Origin: Tessaracoccus caeni
GTDB taxonomy: Bacteria > Actinomycetota > Actinomycetes > Propionibacteriales > Propionibacteriaceae
Direction of reading: 5' to 3'
DNA length: 64,000 bases
NCBI RefSeq assembly: GCF_029211185.1
Contig: NZ_JARGDO010000001.1
Coordinates: 345,414-409,413, forward strand
The notes beneath the pieces were generated by a model. The model did not search any database, was not told the DNA's origin, and saw only the letters and a program-made list of their open reading frames with translations. The stretch's first letter is position 1; each line of letters begins with the position of its first letter. Positions 1 to 8,875 of the stretch are shown here, piece after piece. The position numbers and the translations under genes were made by a program.

Positions 1-864
1 GCGAACCTCGGCGCGAGCGCGGTCGATCACCGGATGGGCGCGCAGGTCGGCGAGCACGTCGGCCAGCACCGCGTCGTCGCTGAGGTCGCCCTGGATGCGG
101 GCGAGCAGCGCACGATCCGCGGGGTCGTCGGAGTCGCTCAGCATCAGCACCGGCAGCGTGGGCACGCCCTCGCGGAGGTCGGTGCCGGGGGTCTTGCCGC
201 TGTCGTCGGAGAGGATGTCAAGCAGGTCGTCGCTGAGCTGGAACACCAAGCCCACCTCTTCGCCGTAGGCGGCGAGCGCGGAGCGCACCTCGTCTGAGAC
301 GTCCGCGACCATGCCACCGAACTGCGCCGAGGCGGCGATCAGCGAACCGGTCTTGTCGGCGATCACCTTGAGGTAGTGCGCCAGCGGATCCTCGCCCTCG
401 CCGGGGCCCCGGGTCTCCGCGATCTGACCCTGCACCAACCGGGCGAAGGTCTCGGCCTGCAGCAGGATGTAGTCCTTGCCGAGCAGGGCGACGAGCTTCG
501 ACGCCTGCGCGAACAGGAAGTCTCCCACCAGGATCGCCACGGAGTTGCCGAAGTACCGATTGGCCGACGGGGTGCCGCGACGCACATCGGCCTCGTCCAT
601 GACGTCGTCGTGGTAGAGGCTGGCGACGTGGGTGAGTTCCATCACCATGGCGGCCCGCAGCAGGTCGGCCTGGTCGGCCTCACGCTCCCCCACCTCTGCC
701 GAGAGGAACACCAGCATCGGGCGGAAGCGCTTGCCGCCCGCCGCGATGATGTGGGTCGACGCCTCGCTGACGAACTGGGAGTCGGCCTGGGCCGCCTCCA
801 GCAGTTGCGTCTCAAAGGTCTCCAGCAGGGCGTCTAGGCGCTCTGACAGGTGGGTATCCCCCAC
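1..864 (-). CDS. Polyprenyl diphosphate synthase (3' end outside window)
   Basis: Trans-prenyltransferase that extends allylic diphosphates with isopentenyl diphosphate, most likely to supply the menaquinone side chain. The 288 visible residues carry both Asp-rich metal motifs: DDVMD at 86-90 and DDLLD at 212-216, plus GGKRFRP near 43-49. The fifth residue before the first motif is Ala81, not an aromatic, which in this family fits a medium or long product. The start is GTG at 864 with AAGGAG a few bases upstream. It begins 17 bp after nuoN, so it is probably the last gene of the nuo operon. About 30-50 C-terminal residues are missing compared with usual lengths of 320-340. Chain length (GGPP, hepta- or octaprenyl) cannot be decided from sequence alone. 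Confidence 0.9.
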   Translation of the reverse strand, partial: MGDTHLSERLDALLETFETQLLEAAQADSQFVSEASTHIIAAGGKRFRPMLVFLSAEVGEREADQADLLRAAMVMELTHVASLYHDDVMDEADVRRGTPSANRYFGNSVAILVGDFLFAQASKLVALLGKDYILLQAETFARLVQGQIAETRGPGEGEDPLAHYLKVIADKTGSLIAASAQFGGMVADVSDEVRSALAAYGEEVGLVFQLSDDLLDILSDDSGKTPGTDLREGVPTLPVLMLSDSDDPADRALLARIQGDLSDDAVLADVLADLRAHPVIDRARAEVR

Positions 865-881
865 GAACACTCCTTATGGGC

Positions 882-2456
882 TCAGCGAACGAACTGCGAC
901 ATGCCGGCCAACAGGTCGAGCACGCCGCCCGGCACGAGGCCGAGCACCAGCGTAGCCGCAGCGCCCACGATAACCAGAGTCCACGTCCAGAGGGAGGGAA
1001 CGGCGACGGTGGCGGCGAGCTCCGGATCCGGCTCGCGGAACCACATCACCACGACCACCTTCAGGTAGAAGAAGGCCGCGACGACGCTGCACACCACGGC
1101 GGCGAACACCAGCCAGCCGAAGCCACCGGCGGCAGCGGCCTGGAAGACCGTCAGCTTGCCGATGAAACCGGCCGTCGGCGGGATCCCGGCGAGGCTCAGC
1201 AGGAACAGCGTCATGATCGCCGCGACGAAGGGGTTGGACTTGCCCAGCCCGCGCCACGCGTCGAGGTTGTTCGCCTCGCCGCCGGAGCGACGCACCATGG
1301 TGACGATCGCGAACGCTCCCAGCGTGGCGAGGCCGTAGGTGAGCAGGTAGAACACGATCGCGCTGACCGAGGTGACGCCAAGGTCGGCCCCCGCGACGGC
1401 ACCGGTGACGGCCACCAGCAGGAAGCCGGCGTGCACCACCGAGGAGTAGGCCAGCAGGCGCTTCACGTCGGTCTGCAGCAGGCCGATGGTGGCACCCACC
1501 AACATGGTGATCACCGCGACCACCGCGAACAGCGGCTGCCAATCCCAGCGCGCACCGCCGAGGCCGACGAAGAACACGCGCAGCAGCGCGGCGATCGCGG
1601 CGGTCTTGGTGGCGACGGCCATGTAGCCGGTGACCGGGGTGGGAGCGCCGGTGTAGACGTCGGGAACCCAGGTGTGGAAGGGCACGGCGCCGATCTTGAA
1701 CAGCAGGCCCACGGCGAGCATCACCAGGCCGGTGAGCAGCAGCACGTTGCTGCCGGTGCCGCGGTCGATGGCGTCGACGATGTCGACCAGCTTGAAGCCG
1801 CCGGAGAAGCCGTACATCAGCGCCACGCCGTAGACGAAGAACGCTGAGGCCAGCGAGCCCAGCAGGAAGTACTTCAGCGCGGCCTCCTGGCTCAGCAGCC
1901 GGCGACGACGGCCCATGGCGGAGAGCAGGTAGAGCGGCAGCGAGAACACCTCGAGCGAGACGAACATCGTGATCAGGTCGTTCGCAGCGGCGAAGACCAT
2001 CATGCCCAGCAGCGAGAACAGCAGGAGCGGGAAGACCTCGGTGTGCTCGCGCTTGAGCTTCACGGCCTCGCGCTCCAACGGGGAGCCGGGAACGGTGGCG
2101 GCCGACGCGGCGAAGGCCGACGTGCCGTCGCCCACACCCCGCTCGGCGAACACCGCGACGCCGCCGAGCCCGACGAGCAGCAGCAGGCCCCAGAACAGCA
2201 GGGTGGGCCCGTCGAAGGCGATGATGCCCATGCCGATCAGCCGGCCGGCCTCGAACTCGATGCCGTTCATCACGACGAAGCCGAGGGCGATGAGCACCGT
2301 GATGCCCGCGATGAAGCAGCCGGCGAGGTAGCGCACCGAGCGGGGCACGACGGCCTCCGCGACGATGCCGACGGCCGCGCCGATGAACACGATCAGCAAC
2401 GGAGCAAGCTGGAACCACTCCAGGGTGGGAGCTGCGATCTCCAGGAGGTTGATCAT
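882..2456 (-). CDS. nuoN: NADH-quinone oxidoreductase subunit N
   Basis: Antiporter-like proton-pumping subunit of complex I in the cytoplasmic membrane. The 524-residue protein is almost entirely hydrophobic, with about 14 predicted membrane segments. It contains the charged segment KRLLAYSSVVHAGFL typical of the Nuo L/M/N fold, with a conserved Lys in a broken helix. The start ATG overlaps the nuoM stop by 4 bp (ATGA), so the two are translationally coupled. It is the last nuo gene; the prenyl synthase follows after 17 bp. Confidence 0.96.
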   Translation of the reverse strand: MINLLEIAAPTLEWFQLAPLLIVFIGAAVGIVAEAVVPRSVRYLAGCFIAGITVLIALGFVVMNGIEFEAGRLIGMGIIAFDGPTLLFWGLLLLVGLGGVAVFAERGVGDGTSAFAASAATVPGSPLEREAVKLKREHTEVFPLLLFSLLGMMVFAAANDLITMFVSLEVFSLPLYLLSAMGRRRRLLSQEAALKYFLLGSLASAFFVYGVALMYGFSGGFKLVDIVDAIDRGTGSNVLLLTGLVMLAVGLLFKIGAVPFHTWVPDVYTGAPTPVTGYMAVATKTAAIAALLRVFFVGLGGARWDWQPLFAVVAVITMLVGATIGLLQTDVKRLLAYSSVVHAGFLLVAVTGAVAGADLGVTSVSAIVFYLLTYGLATLGAFAIVTMVRRSGGEANNLDAWRGLGKSNPFVAAIMTLFLLSLAGIPPTAGFIGKLTVFQAAAAGGFGWLVFAAVVCSVVAAFFYLKVVVVMWFREPDPELAATVAVPSLWTWTLVIVGAAATLVLGLVPGGVLDLLAGMSQFVR

Positions 2457-3961
2457 CGTCCGCCTTCCTTAGCCTGCGGGGTCGGATCCTCGATACCGGC
2501 GACGGCGAGCGACGCGTTGGCCGTCTCGTTCGCCTGCTCCATGAGCGGCTTCGGGAAGAAGCCGAACACCAGGAGCAGCACGATCAGCGGCGCCACCACG
2601 GCTCGCTCGCGCAGGTTGAGGTCGGATGTGATGTGTTCAGAGGTCTGCTTCGTGACAGGACCGGTCATGGTGGTCTTGTAGAGGCGCAGCACGTAGACCG
2701 CGGCCAGCACCATGCCGAGCGTGGAGACGGCAGTGAGCACCGGGTGACGCTGCCATGCTCCGGCCATCACCATGATCTCGCTGACGAAGGTGGACAGGCC
2801 CGGCAGGGACAGCGCCGAGAGCCCGGCGACCAGGAAGGTGCCGGCCAGCACCGGCGCCACCTTCTGCACGCCGCCGAAGGCGTTGATGTCCTGGCTGCCC
2901 CGTCGCCGGATCATGAACGACGCGATCAGGAACAGCGCTGCGGTCGAGAAGCCGTGGTTGATCATGTAGAAGATCGACCCGCTCATCGAGGCCTGGGTGA
3001 AGGCGAAGATGCCGAACACCATGAAGCCGAAGTGGCTGACCGAGGTGTAGGAGATGAGCCGCATGATGTCGGTGGAGGCGAAGGCCATGATGGCGCCGTA
3101 GAGCACCGAGACCACGGCCCACAGCAGGATCGCCGGCGCCGCCCACTGGGTGGCCTCCGGGAACACCATCAGGCAGATCTTGATCATGCCGAAGGTGCCG
3201 ATCTTGTCGAGGATGCCGACGAGCAGCGTCGACGAGCCGCCGGTGGCCTGCTCGGCGGTGTCGGGCAGCCAGGTATGCAGACCCGCCATCGGTGCCTTCA
3301 CCGCGAACGCGAAGAAGAAACCGACGAACAGCCACTTGCCGGTGGTCGACGCGAGGTCGAGCGCGGCGAGATCGCTGAGCAGGAAGCTGACCTGGCCCTG
3401 CTGCACGCCGACCGCGTACAGGCCCGCGACCGCGACCAGCATCACCAGGCCGCCGGCCAGCGAGTAGATCAGGAACTTGACGGCGGCCCTGCTGCGCTTC
3501 GCACCGCCGTAGCCGGCGATCAGGAAGTACATCGGGATCAGCGTCGCCTCGAAGGCGATGTAGAACAGCAGCACGTCGGAGGCCATGAACACGTACAGGG
3601 CGAAGCTCTGCAGCATCAGGGTGAGGCCGAAGAAGGCGCCGGTGCTCCAGCGCGCAGTCTCCTGCTCCCCCACTCGCCATTCGGCGAGCATCACGATCGG
3701 CACCAGGATCACGGTGAGCAGCACCAGGATGGCGCTCATGCCGTCGAGCTCCAGCGCGTAGTGCGCGCCGATGGCCTCGATCCACGGCACACCCTCGCTG
3801 AGGTTGGCGCCGGTGACCGACATCACGAAAGCCAGGACGCCGATGATCAGCGTGGTCAGCGCGAAGCCGAAGCCCACGAGCCGCGCGGTGTGGCCGCGAA
3901 GCACCGTCAGCAACAGCGCACCCACCAGGGGCAGCAGCGCGAGGATAGTCAGTAGAGGCAT
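2453..3961 (-). CDS. nuoM: NADH-quinone oxidoreductase subunit M
   Basis: Antiporter-like proton-translocating subunit of complex I. The protein has 502 residues with about 14 membrane helices and the motif LISYTSVSHFGFM around the conserved broken helix. The frame stays open upstream, but that stretch is a shadow of nuoL. I chose ATG 3961 (MPLLTILALLPLVGALLL) because it has a GGAG ribosome site about 6 bases upstream and gives the normal family length. It starts 14 bp after the nuoL stop and overlaps nuoN by 4 bp. Confidence 0.95.
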   Translation of the reverse strand: MPLLTILALLPLVGALLLTVLRGHTARLVGFGFALTTLIIGVLAFVMSVTGANLSEGVPWIEAIGAHYALELDGMSAILVLLTVILVPIVMLAEWRVGEQETARWSTGAFFGLTLMLQSFALYVFMASDVLLFYIAFEATLIPMYFLIAGYGGAKRSRAAVKFLIYSLAGGLVMLVAVAGLYAVGVQQGQVSFLLSDLAALDLASTTGKWLFVGFFFAFAVKAPMAGLHTWLPDTAEQATGGSSTLLVGILDKIGTFGMIKICLMVFPEATQWAAPAILLWAVVSVLYGAIMAFASTDIMRLISYTSVSHFGFMVFGIFAFTQASMSGSIFYMINHGFSTAALFLIASFMIRRRGSQDINAFGGVQKVAPVLAGTFLVAGLSALSLPGLSTFVSEIMVMAGAWQRHPVLTAVSTLGMVLAAVYVLRLYKTTMTGPVTKQTSEHITSDLNLRERAVVAPLIVLLLVFGFFPKPLMEQANETANASLAVAGIEDPTPQAKEGGR

Positions 3962-3975
3962 ATCTCCATTACTCC

Positions 3976-5886
3976 TTAGACCAGCTGTCCGAGCGCGACC
4001 ACGGTGGCGAGCACCAGCGATCCGACAACAAGGATGAGGCCGTAGCTGCGCACGTAGCCGTTCTCGGTCTTGCGCAGCACCGCACCGATACCCTCGGCCA
4101 GCGTCGCGCCGCCCATCGGGATGCCGTCGACGCCCTTGCGATCCGCCCAGGCGAGGCCGTCGGCGAGACCCTTGTAGGGACGGATGACGGCGTGCTCGTT
4201 GAACGCATCGCCGTAGAGGTCGGCGCGGCCGGCGAGCACCAGGGCGCTCCTCGTGCGCGGCTGATCCCGCGGGACGGTGCCCTTGTAGGTGTACCACCCG
4301 ATCGCGACGCCGATCGCCACCACCGCCAGCGCGACCAGGCCCACCGGGGTGAAGTTGATCAGGCTGGTCTCATGCGGGTGCGAACCGGTGGGAGCGGCGA
4401 GCCACCCCTGGATCCAGTTGTTCATGAACAGGCCCGCCACGAGCGACAGCACGGCGAGGATGATCAGCGGCACCGTCATGGTCAGCGGCGACTCGTGCGG
4501 ATGCACGTCCTCCTCCCAGCGCTTGGCGCCGAAGAAGGTCATCATCATCAGGCGCGTCATGTAGAAGGCCGTGACGCCGGCGCCGATCAGGGCCAGCACG
4601 CCGAGCGTGGTGCTCTCATGGAACGCCGTCTCGATGATGTGGTCCTTCGAGTAGAAGCCCGCGGTGAACGGGAACCCGATGATCGCCAGGTAGCCGGCGG
4701 CGAAGGTGAGGAAGGTGATTCGCATCGGCTTCGACAGGGCGCCGTAGTGGCGCATATTCACGTCGTCGTTCATGCCGTGCATCACGGAGCCGGCGCCGAG
4801 GAACATGTTGGCCTTGAAGAAGCCGTGCGTGATCAGGTGGAAGATCGCGAACGCCGCGCCCGCCGGGCCGAGGCCCGCTGCGAGCATCATGTAGCCGATC
4901 TGCGACATGGTGGATCCGGCGAGCACCTTCTTGATGTCGTCCTTGGCGGTACCGATCCAGGCGCCGGCCAGCAGCGTGACCGTGCCGACGATCGCGACGG
5001 CGGTGGTCGCGATCTCGGTCTGCGCGTAGATGGCGTTGGAGCGCACCACCAGGTAGACGCCCGCGGTGACCATCGTCGCCGCGTGAATCAGGGCCGACAC
5101 CGGCGTGGGGCCTTCCATGGCGTCCAGCAGCCAGGACTGCAGCGGCACCTGCGCCGACTTGCCGCAGGCACCGAGCAGCAGCATGAAGCCGAGCAGGGTG
5201 GCCCAGGCGGGGGTCAGCGAGGCAGCGCCGGCATTGACATCGGCGAAGGACGAGGAACCGAACCAGGCCAGCATGGTGAACACGGCCATCGCCATGCCCA
5301 GGTCGCCGACGCGGTTGACGATGAACGCCTTGTTGCCGGCGGCCGCGGCCGAATCCTTGTGCGCCCAGAAGCTGATCAGCAGGTACGAGGCCAGGCCCAC
5401 GCCCTCCCAGCCGACGAACAGCACCAGGTAGTTGTCGGCCAGCACCAGCAGCAGCATGGCGGCGATGAACAGGTTGAGGTAAGCGAAGAACCGGCGACGG
5501 CGCGGGTCGTGCGACATGTAGCCGATCGAGTAGATGTGGATCAGCGAGCCGACGCCCGTGATCAGCAGCACGAACAGGATCGAGAGCTGGTCGACCAGCA
5601 GCGACACGTTGAAGGTCCAGCTGCCCGTGGCGATCCACTCGTAGACGGGCACGGAGACCGCGCGCGCGTCCTCGGGGGCGCCGAGCATCTGGATGAAGAG
5701 CAGCGCGCCGATCGTGAAGGATGCGATCGGGGCCAGCGTGGCCAGCAGATGACCCCACGCGTCGGTGGCCTTGCCCAGCAGCAGGAGCAGGCCCGCCGAG
5801 GCGAGCGGAATCGCGATCATCAGCCAGGCCAGGCTGAACAGCCCGGTGGCCGGCGTCGCGGTGGTGATGGTTTCGAGGAGATGCAC
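3976..5886 (-). CDS. nuoL: NADH-quinone oxidoreductase subunit L
   Basis: Distal antiporter-like subunit of complex I, with the long lateral helix that runs along the membrane arm. The 636 residues give about 16 membrane segments. Visible family motifs include NRVGDLGM, GKSAQVPLQSWL, EGPTPVSALIHAATMV and KKVLAGSTMSQIGYMM, which hold the Lys and His residues of the proton path. It lies 13 bp after nuoK and 14 bp before nuoM. Confidence 0.96.
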   Translation of the reverse strand: MHLLETITTATPATGLFSLAWLMIAIPLASAGLLLLLGKATDAWGHLLATLAPIASFTIGALLFIQMLGAPEDARAVSVPVYEWIATGSWTFNVSLLVDQLSILFVLLITGVGSLIHIYSIGYMSHDPRRRRFFAYLNLFIAAMLLLVLADNYLVLFVGWEGVGLASYLLISFWAHKDSAAAAGNKAFIVNRVGDLGMAMAVFTMLAWFGSSSFADVNAGAASLTPAWATLLGFMLLLGACGKSAQVPLQSWLLDAMEGPTPVSALIHAATMVTAGVYLVVRSNAIYAQTEIATTAVAIVGTVTLLAGAWIGTAKDDIKKVLAGSTMSQIGYMMLAAGLGPAGAAFAIFHLITHGFFKANMFLGAGSVMHGMNDDVNMRHYGALSKPMRITFLTFAAGYLAIIGFPFTAGFYSKDHIIETAFHESTTLGVLALIGAGVTAFYMTRLMMMTFFGAKRWEEDVHPHESPLTMTVPLIILAVLSLVAGLFMNNWIQGWLAAPTGSHPHETSLINFTPVGLVALAVVAIGVAIGWYTYKGTVPRDQPRTRSALVLAGRADLYGDAFNEHAVIRPYKGLADGLAWADRKGVDGIPMGGATLAEGIGAVLRKTENGYVRSYGLILVVGSLVLATVVALGQLV

Positions 5887-5899
5887 TGGAGTTTTCCCC

Positions 5900-6199
5900 T
5901 TAGTACTTCATCAGGTTGACGTCGTCGACCGAGGCCGTGCGACGTGCGCGATAGACCGCCACGATGATGGCCAGGCCCACCACGACCTCCGCGGCGGCCG
6001 CGACCATGACGAAGAACGCCGCGATCTGACCGTCGAGGTTGCCGTGCTGGCGGGCGAACGCCACGAAGGCGAGGTTTGCCGAGTTCAGCATCATCTCGAT
6101 GCTCATGAACACGATCAGCGCGTTGCGGCGCAGCAGGAAGCCGGCGACGCCGATGGCGAACAGGATCGCCGACAGCACCAGCAGGGATCCGGTGGTCAT
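5900..6199 (-). CDS. nuoK: NADH-quinone oxidoreductase subunit K
   Basis: Small membrane subunit of complex I (MrpC-like fold), 99 residues with three membrane helices. The motif [11 protein letters not shown] carries the conserved Glu of helix 2 that takes part in proton translocation. The length is normal for the family. The start overlaps the nuoJ stop by 4 bp. Confidence 0.96.
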   Translation of the reverse strand: MTTGSLLVLSAILFAIGVAGFLLRRNALIVFMSIEMMLNSANLAFVAFARQHGNLDGQIAAFFVMVAAAAEVVVGLAIIVAVYRARRTASVDDVNLMKY

Positions 6200-7017
6200 G
6201 CTTGCTCTCCTTCAGCGTCGGCGTCGGCCTGTGTGAGCGCCTTCAGCGTGGACTCGGTGGGGGCGCGCAACTCGTCGACATCCACCACCACGCCACGAGC
6301 CATGAGGGTCTTGGACAGCGACTTCTCGGCGACGGAGCCGTCGGGAAGCAGGGCCGGGATGTGGATGGCGTTGTGTCGGGCGAAGACGCCGGAGCTGGGC
6401 AGCGGGCCCGGGTGGGTTCCCTCCTCGACGTAGGCCTCGACGCGCTCGGCGGCGAGATCCTCCTGCGTCTTCTTCTCCTTGAGCTTCTCGCCGTGGGCCA
6501 GCACCATGGCGCCGACGGCCGCGACGATGATCAGCGCGCCGCTGATCTCGAAGGTGAGCACGTAGTCGGTGAACAGCAGGGCCGCGATCGACGGGATGTT
6601 GCCGTCCTGCGCAGCGTTGGCCTCAGCCAGGCCGACCGGCTCGCCGAGCACCGCGAGCTGGCCGACGGCGGCGATCAGCAGGATGCCCAAGCCGATCACC
6701 GCGACGGTGGCGGCGACGCGGTGGCCCTTGATCGTCTCCACCACGGAATCGGTGGCGTCGACGCCGATCAGCATCACGACGAACAGGAACAGCATCAGGA
6801 TCGCGCCGGTGTAGACGATGATCTGGATCACGAACAGGAAGGGCGCATCCTGGGCGGCGTACAGCACCGCCAGGCCCACCATGACGCCGGCCATCGCGAT
6901 GGCCGAATGCACGGGCTTGCGGGACAGCAGCAGCGCCAGGGCGCAGATCACGATGATCGGCGCCGTCGCCCAGAACGCCACGTCGGCGCCGGTGACCAGC
7001 GGAGTAAGGGTGATCAT
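6196..7017 (-). CDS. nuoJ: NADH-quinone oxidoreductase subunit J
   Basis: Membrane subunit of complex I, 273 residues. The first 180 or so form five hydrophobic segments, with the [20 protein letters not shown] region typical of NuoJ. A hydrophilic C-terminal tail of about 90 residues follows, including [20 protein letters not shown]. Such a tail is usual in actinobacterial NuoJ and absent from the shorter enterobacterial protein. It overlaps nuoI and nuoK by 4 bp each. Confidence 0.95.
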   Translation of the reverse strand: MITLTPLVTGADVAFWATAPIIVICALALLLSRKPVHSAIAMAGVMVGLAVLYAAQDAPFLFVIQIIVYTGAILMLFLFVVMLIGVDATDSVVETIKGHRVAATVAVIGLGILLIAAVGQLAVLGEPVGLAEANAAQDGNIPSIAALLFTDYVLTFEISGALIIVAAVGAMVLAHGEKLKEKKTQEDLAAERVEAYVEEGTHPGPLPSSGVFARHNAIHIPALLPDGSVAEKSLSKTLMARGVVVDVDELRAPTESTLKALTQADADAEGEQA

Positions 7018-7565
7018 TTCGTCGCTCCTGAGGTGGCGCTACGGGTGTCGGGCTCACCGGTGGCGGGCAGGCCGAGGAAGTAGTCCTTCTCGTCGTCGCC
7101 CAGCCGGCGCGGATGCGGCGGCTGTTCCATGCCCGGCAGCAGCGGCGCCAGCAGATCCTGCTTCTCGTAGATCAGATCCTTGCGCGTGGAGTCGGCCAGC
7201 TTGAACTCGTTGGTCATCGTCAGCGCGCGCGTCGGGCAGGCCTCGATACACAGGCCGCAGAAGATGCAGCGCAGGTAGTTGATCTGGTAGACGCGGCCGT
7301 AGCGCTCCCCCGGCGAGAAGCGATCGTCGTCGGTGTTGTCCGCGCCTTCGACGTAGATCGCGTCGGCGGGGCAGGCCCAGGCGCACAGCTCGCAGCCCAC
7401 GCACTTCTCCAGGCCATCCGGCCAGCGGTTGAGCTGATGCCGGCCGTGGAAGCGCGGCATCGTGACCTTCTCTTTGCCCTTCTCGGGGTAGCCCTGCGTG
7501 AAGGGCTTGCGGAAGATCGTCCGGAGCGTGACGCCGAATCCGGCCCACGGATCGAAGAGTCCCAT
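7014..7565 (-). CDS. nuoI: NADH-quinone oxidoreductase subunit I
   Basis: Peripheral-arm subunit of complex I that carries two [4Fe-4S] clusters (N6a and N6b) passing electrons toward the quinone site. Two ferredoxin motifs are visible, [12 protein letters not shown] and [12 protein letters not shown]. The protein has 183 residues from ATG 7565 ([14 protein letters not shown]). The open frame continues upstream into nuoH sequence, but this start shares a base with the nuoH stop (TGATG) and gives the normal length. Confidence 0.95.
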   Translation of the reverse strand: MGLFDPWAGFGVTLRTIFRKPFTQGYPEKGKEKVTMPRFHGRHQLNRWPDGLEKCVGCELCAWACPADAIYVEGADNTDDDRFSPGERYGRVYQINYLRCIFCGLCIEACPTRALTMTNEFKLADSTRKDLIYEKQDLLAPLLPGMEQPPHPRRLGDDEKDYFLGLPATGEPDTRSATSGATK

Positions 7566-8875
7566 CAGGATTCCTTCCCATCGGAGACGGCGACGGCGTC
7601 GGCCTCGTCGTGCGAGCCCTTGACCACGCCCGCGAACTCGGGCAGCACCTGACCCGGCCGCGGTGGCACGGGATAGCCGCCTTCGAACGGATCGAAGGTC
7701 TCGTTGTCGTAGACCTGGGGCTCGGGCTCGAGTTCCTGCGGATCGCGGCTGCCCACCAGCAGGTAGACGGCGAGGATCAGGATGATCGCCATCGGCATGG
7801 TGTAGTCGGGGGCGAGCCCCACCAGCACGATCCACAGCAGCGAGATCGGGATCAGCGCCTTCCAGCCGAGGTTCATGAACTGGTCGTAGCGGAACCGAGG
7901 CAGGGTGCCGCGCAGCCACACGAACACCGAGAACACCAGCTGGACCTTGACCATGAAGACGATCGGGCCGAACCAGGCGTTGTCAAGGAACGGGATCAGG
8001 TTGAGCGGCCACGGCATCAGGTAGCCGCCGAGGAACAGCGTCACGCAGAGCGCGGACACGGTGACCATGTTGATGTACTCCGCGAGGAAGTACATGGCGT
8101 AGCGGAAGCCGGAGTACTCGGTGAGGTAACCAGAGACCAGCTCGGACTCGCACTCGGGCAGGTCGAAGGGCGCGCGGTTGGTCTCGCCCACCATCGAGAT
8201 GAAGTAGATCACGAAGGCGGGGAACAGCAGCAGCGCGTACCAACCGGGCAGGCCCGTGTTGAATGTGATGTCGGTGAACGGGATCTGGCCCTGCAGCGTG
8301 ACCCGCTGGGCCTCGACGATCTGGTAGGTGGACATCGAGTTGGCCATCAGGAACACGCCCACCATGGACAGGCCCATCGCGACCTCGTAGGAGATCATCT
8401 GAGCCGTCGAGCGCACCGCGCCGAGGAAGGAATAGGTGTTCGACGACGCCCAGCCCGCGAGCACGATGCCGTAGATACCGATCGACGCGATCGCCATCAC
8501 GAACAGCGCCGCGACCGGAAGGTCGGTGGCCTGCAGCCGGGTCTCGATGCCGAACATGGTGACCTCACCGCCGAACGGGATCACCGTCCAGGTGGTGAAG
8601 GCGGCGGCGCCGGTGAGGATGGGGCCGAGGTTGAAGACGAACTTGTCGGCCTTGTTAGGCCGGAAGTCCTCTTTGAGAATCAGCTTCGCACCGTCGGCCA
8701 GGGCCTGCCCGAGGCCGAAGGGGCCGTTCATGATCGGGCCCAGCCGGTGCTGCATCTTGCCGACGAGGCGACGCTCGTACCAGACGTTGAAGATGGTCCA
8801 CAGCAGCAGGACGACGAAGAGCGCTACGACCTTGATCAGGACGAGCCACCACGGGTCCTGGAAGAAGATGTTCAT
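7565..8875 (-). CDS. nuoH: NADH-quinone oxidoreductase subunit H
   Basis: Membrane subunit that forms much of the quinone chamber at the arm junction. The 436 residues include about eight membrane helices and conserved quinone-site stretches ([34 protein letters not shown]). It is about 110 residues longer than enterobacterial NuoH. The extra part is a hydrophilic, Pro- and acid-rich C-terminal tail seen in other actinobacterial homologues. It overlaps nuoG by 4 bp and nuoI by 1 bp. Confidence 0.96.
   Translation of the reverse strand: MNIFFQDPWWLVLIKVVALFVVLLLWTIFNVWYERRLVGKMQHRLGPIMNGPFGLGQALADGAKLILKEDFRPNKADKFVFNLGPILTGAAAFTTWTVIPFGGEVTMFGIETRLQATDLPVAALFVMAIASIGIYGIVLAGWASSNTYSFLGAVRSTAQMISYEVAMGLSMVGVFLMANSMSTYQIVEAQRVTLQGQIPFTDITFNTGLPGWYALLLFPAFVIYFISMVGETNRAPFDLPECESELVSGYLTEYSGFRYAMYFLAEYINMVTVSALCVTLFLGGYLMPWPLNLIPFLDNAWFGPIVFMVKVQLVFSVFVWLRGTLPRFRYDQFMNLGWKALIPISLLWIVLVGLAPDYTMPMAIILILAVYLLVGSRDPQELEPEPQVYDNETFDPFEGGYPVPPRPGQVLPEFAGVVKGSHDEADAVAVSDGKES

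Noticed and set aside
3962-4297. N-terminal extension of nuoM
   Set aside because: The extra 112 residues are nuoL sequence in another frame; the internal ATG has a ribosome site and gives normal NuoM length. The same reasoning removed extensions of nuoE, nuoF, nuoG, nuoI, menC, menD, the ATPases and the half-transporter.
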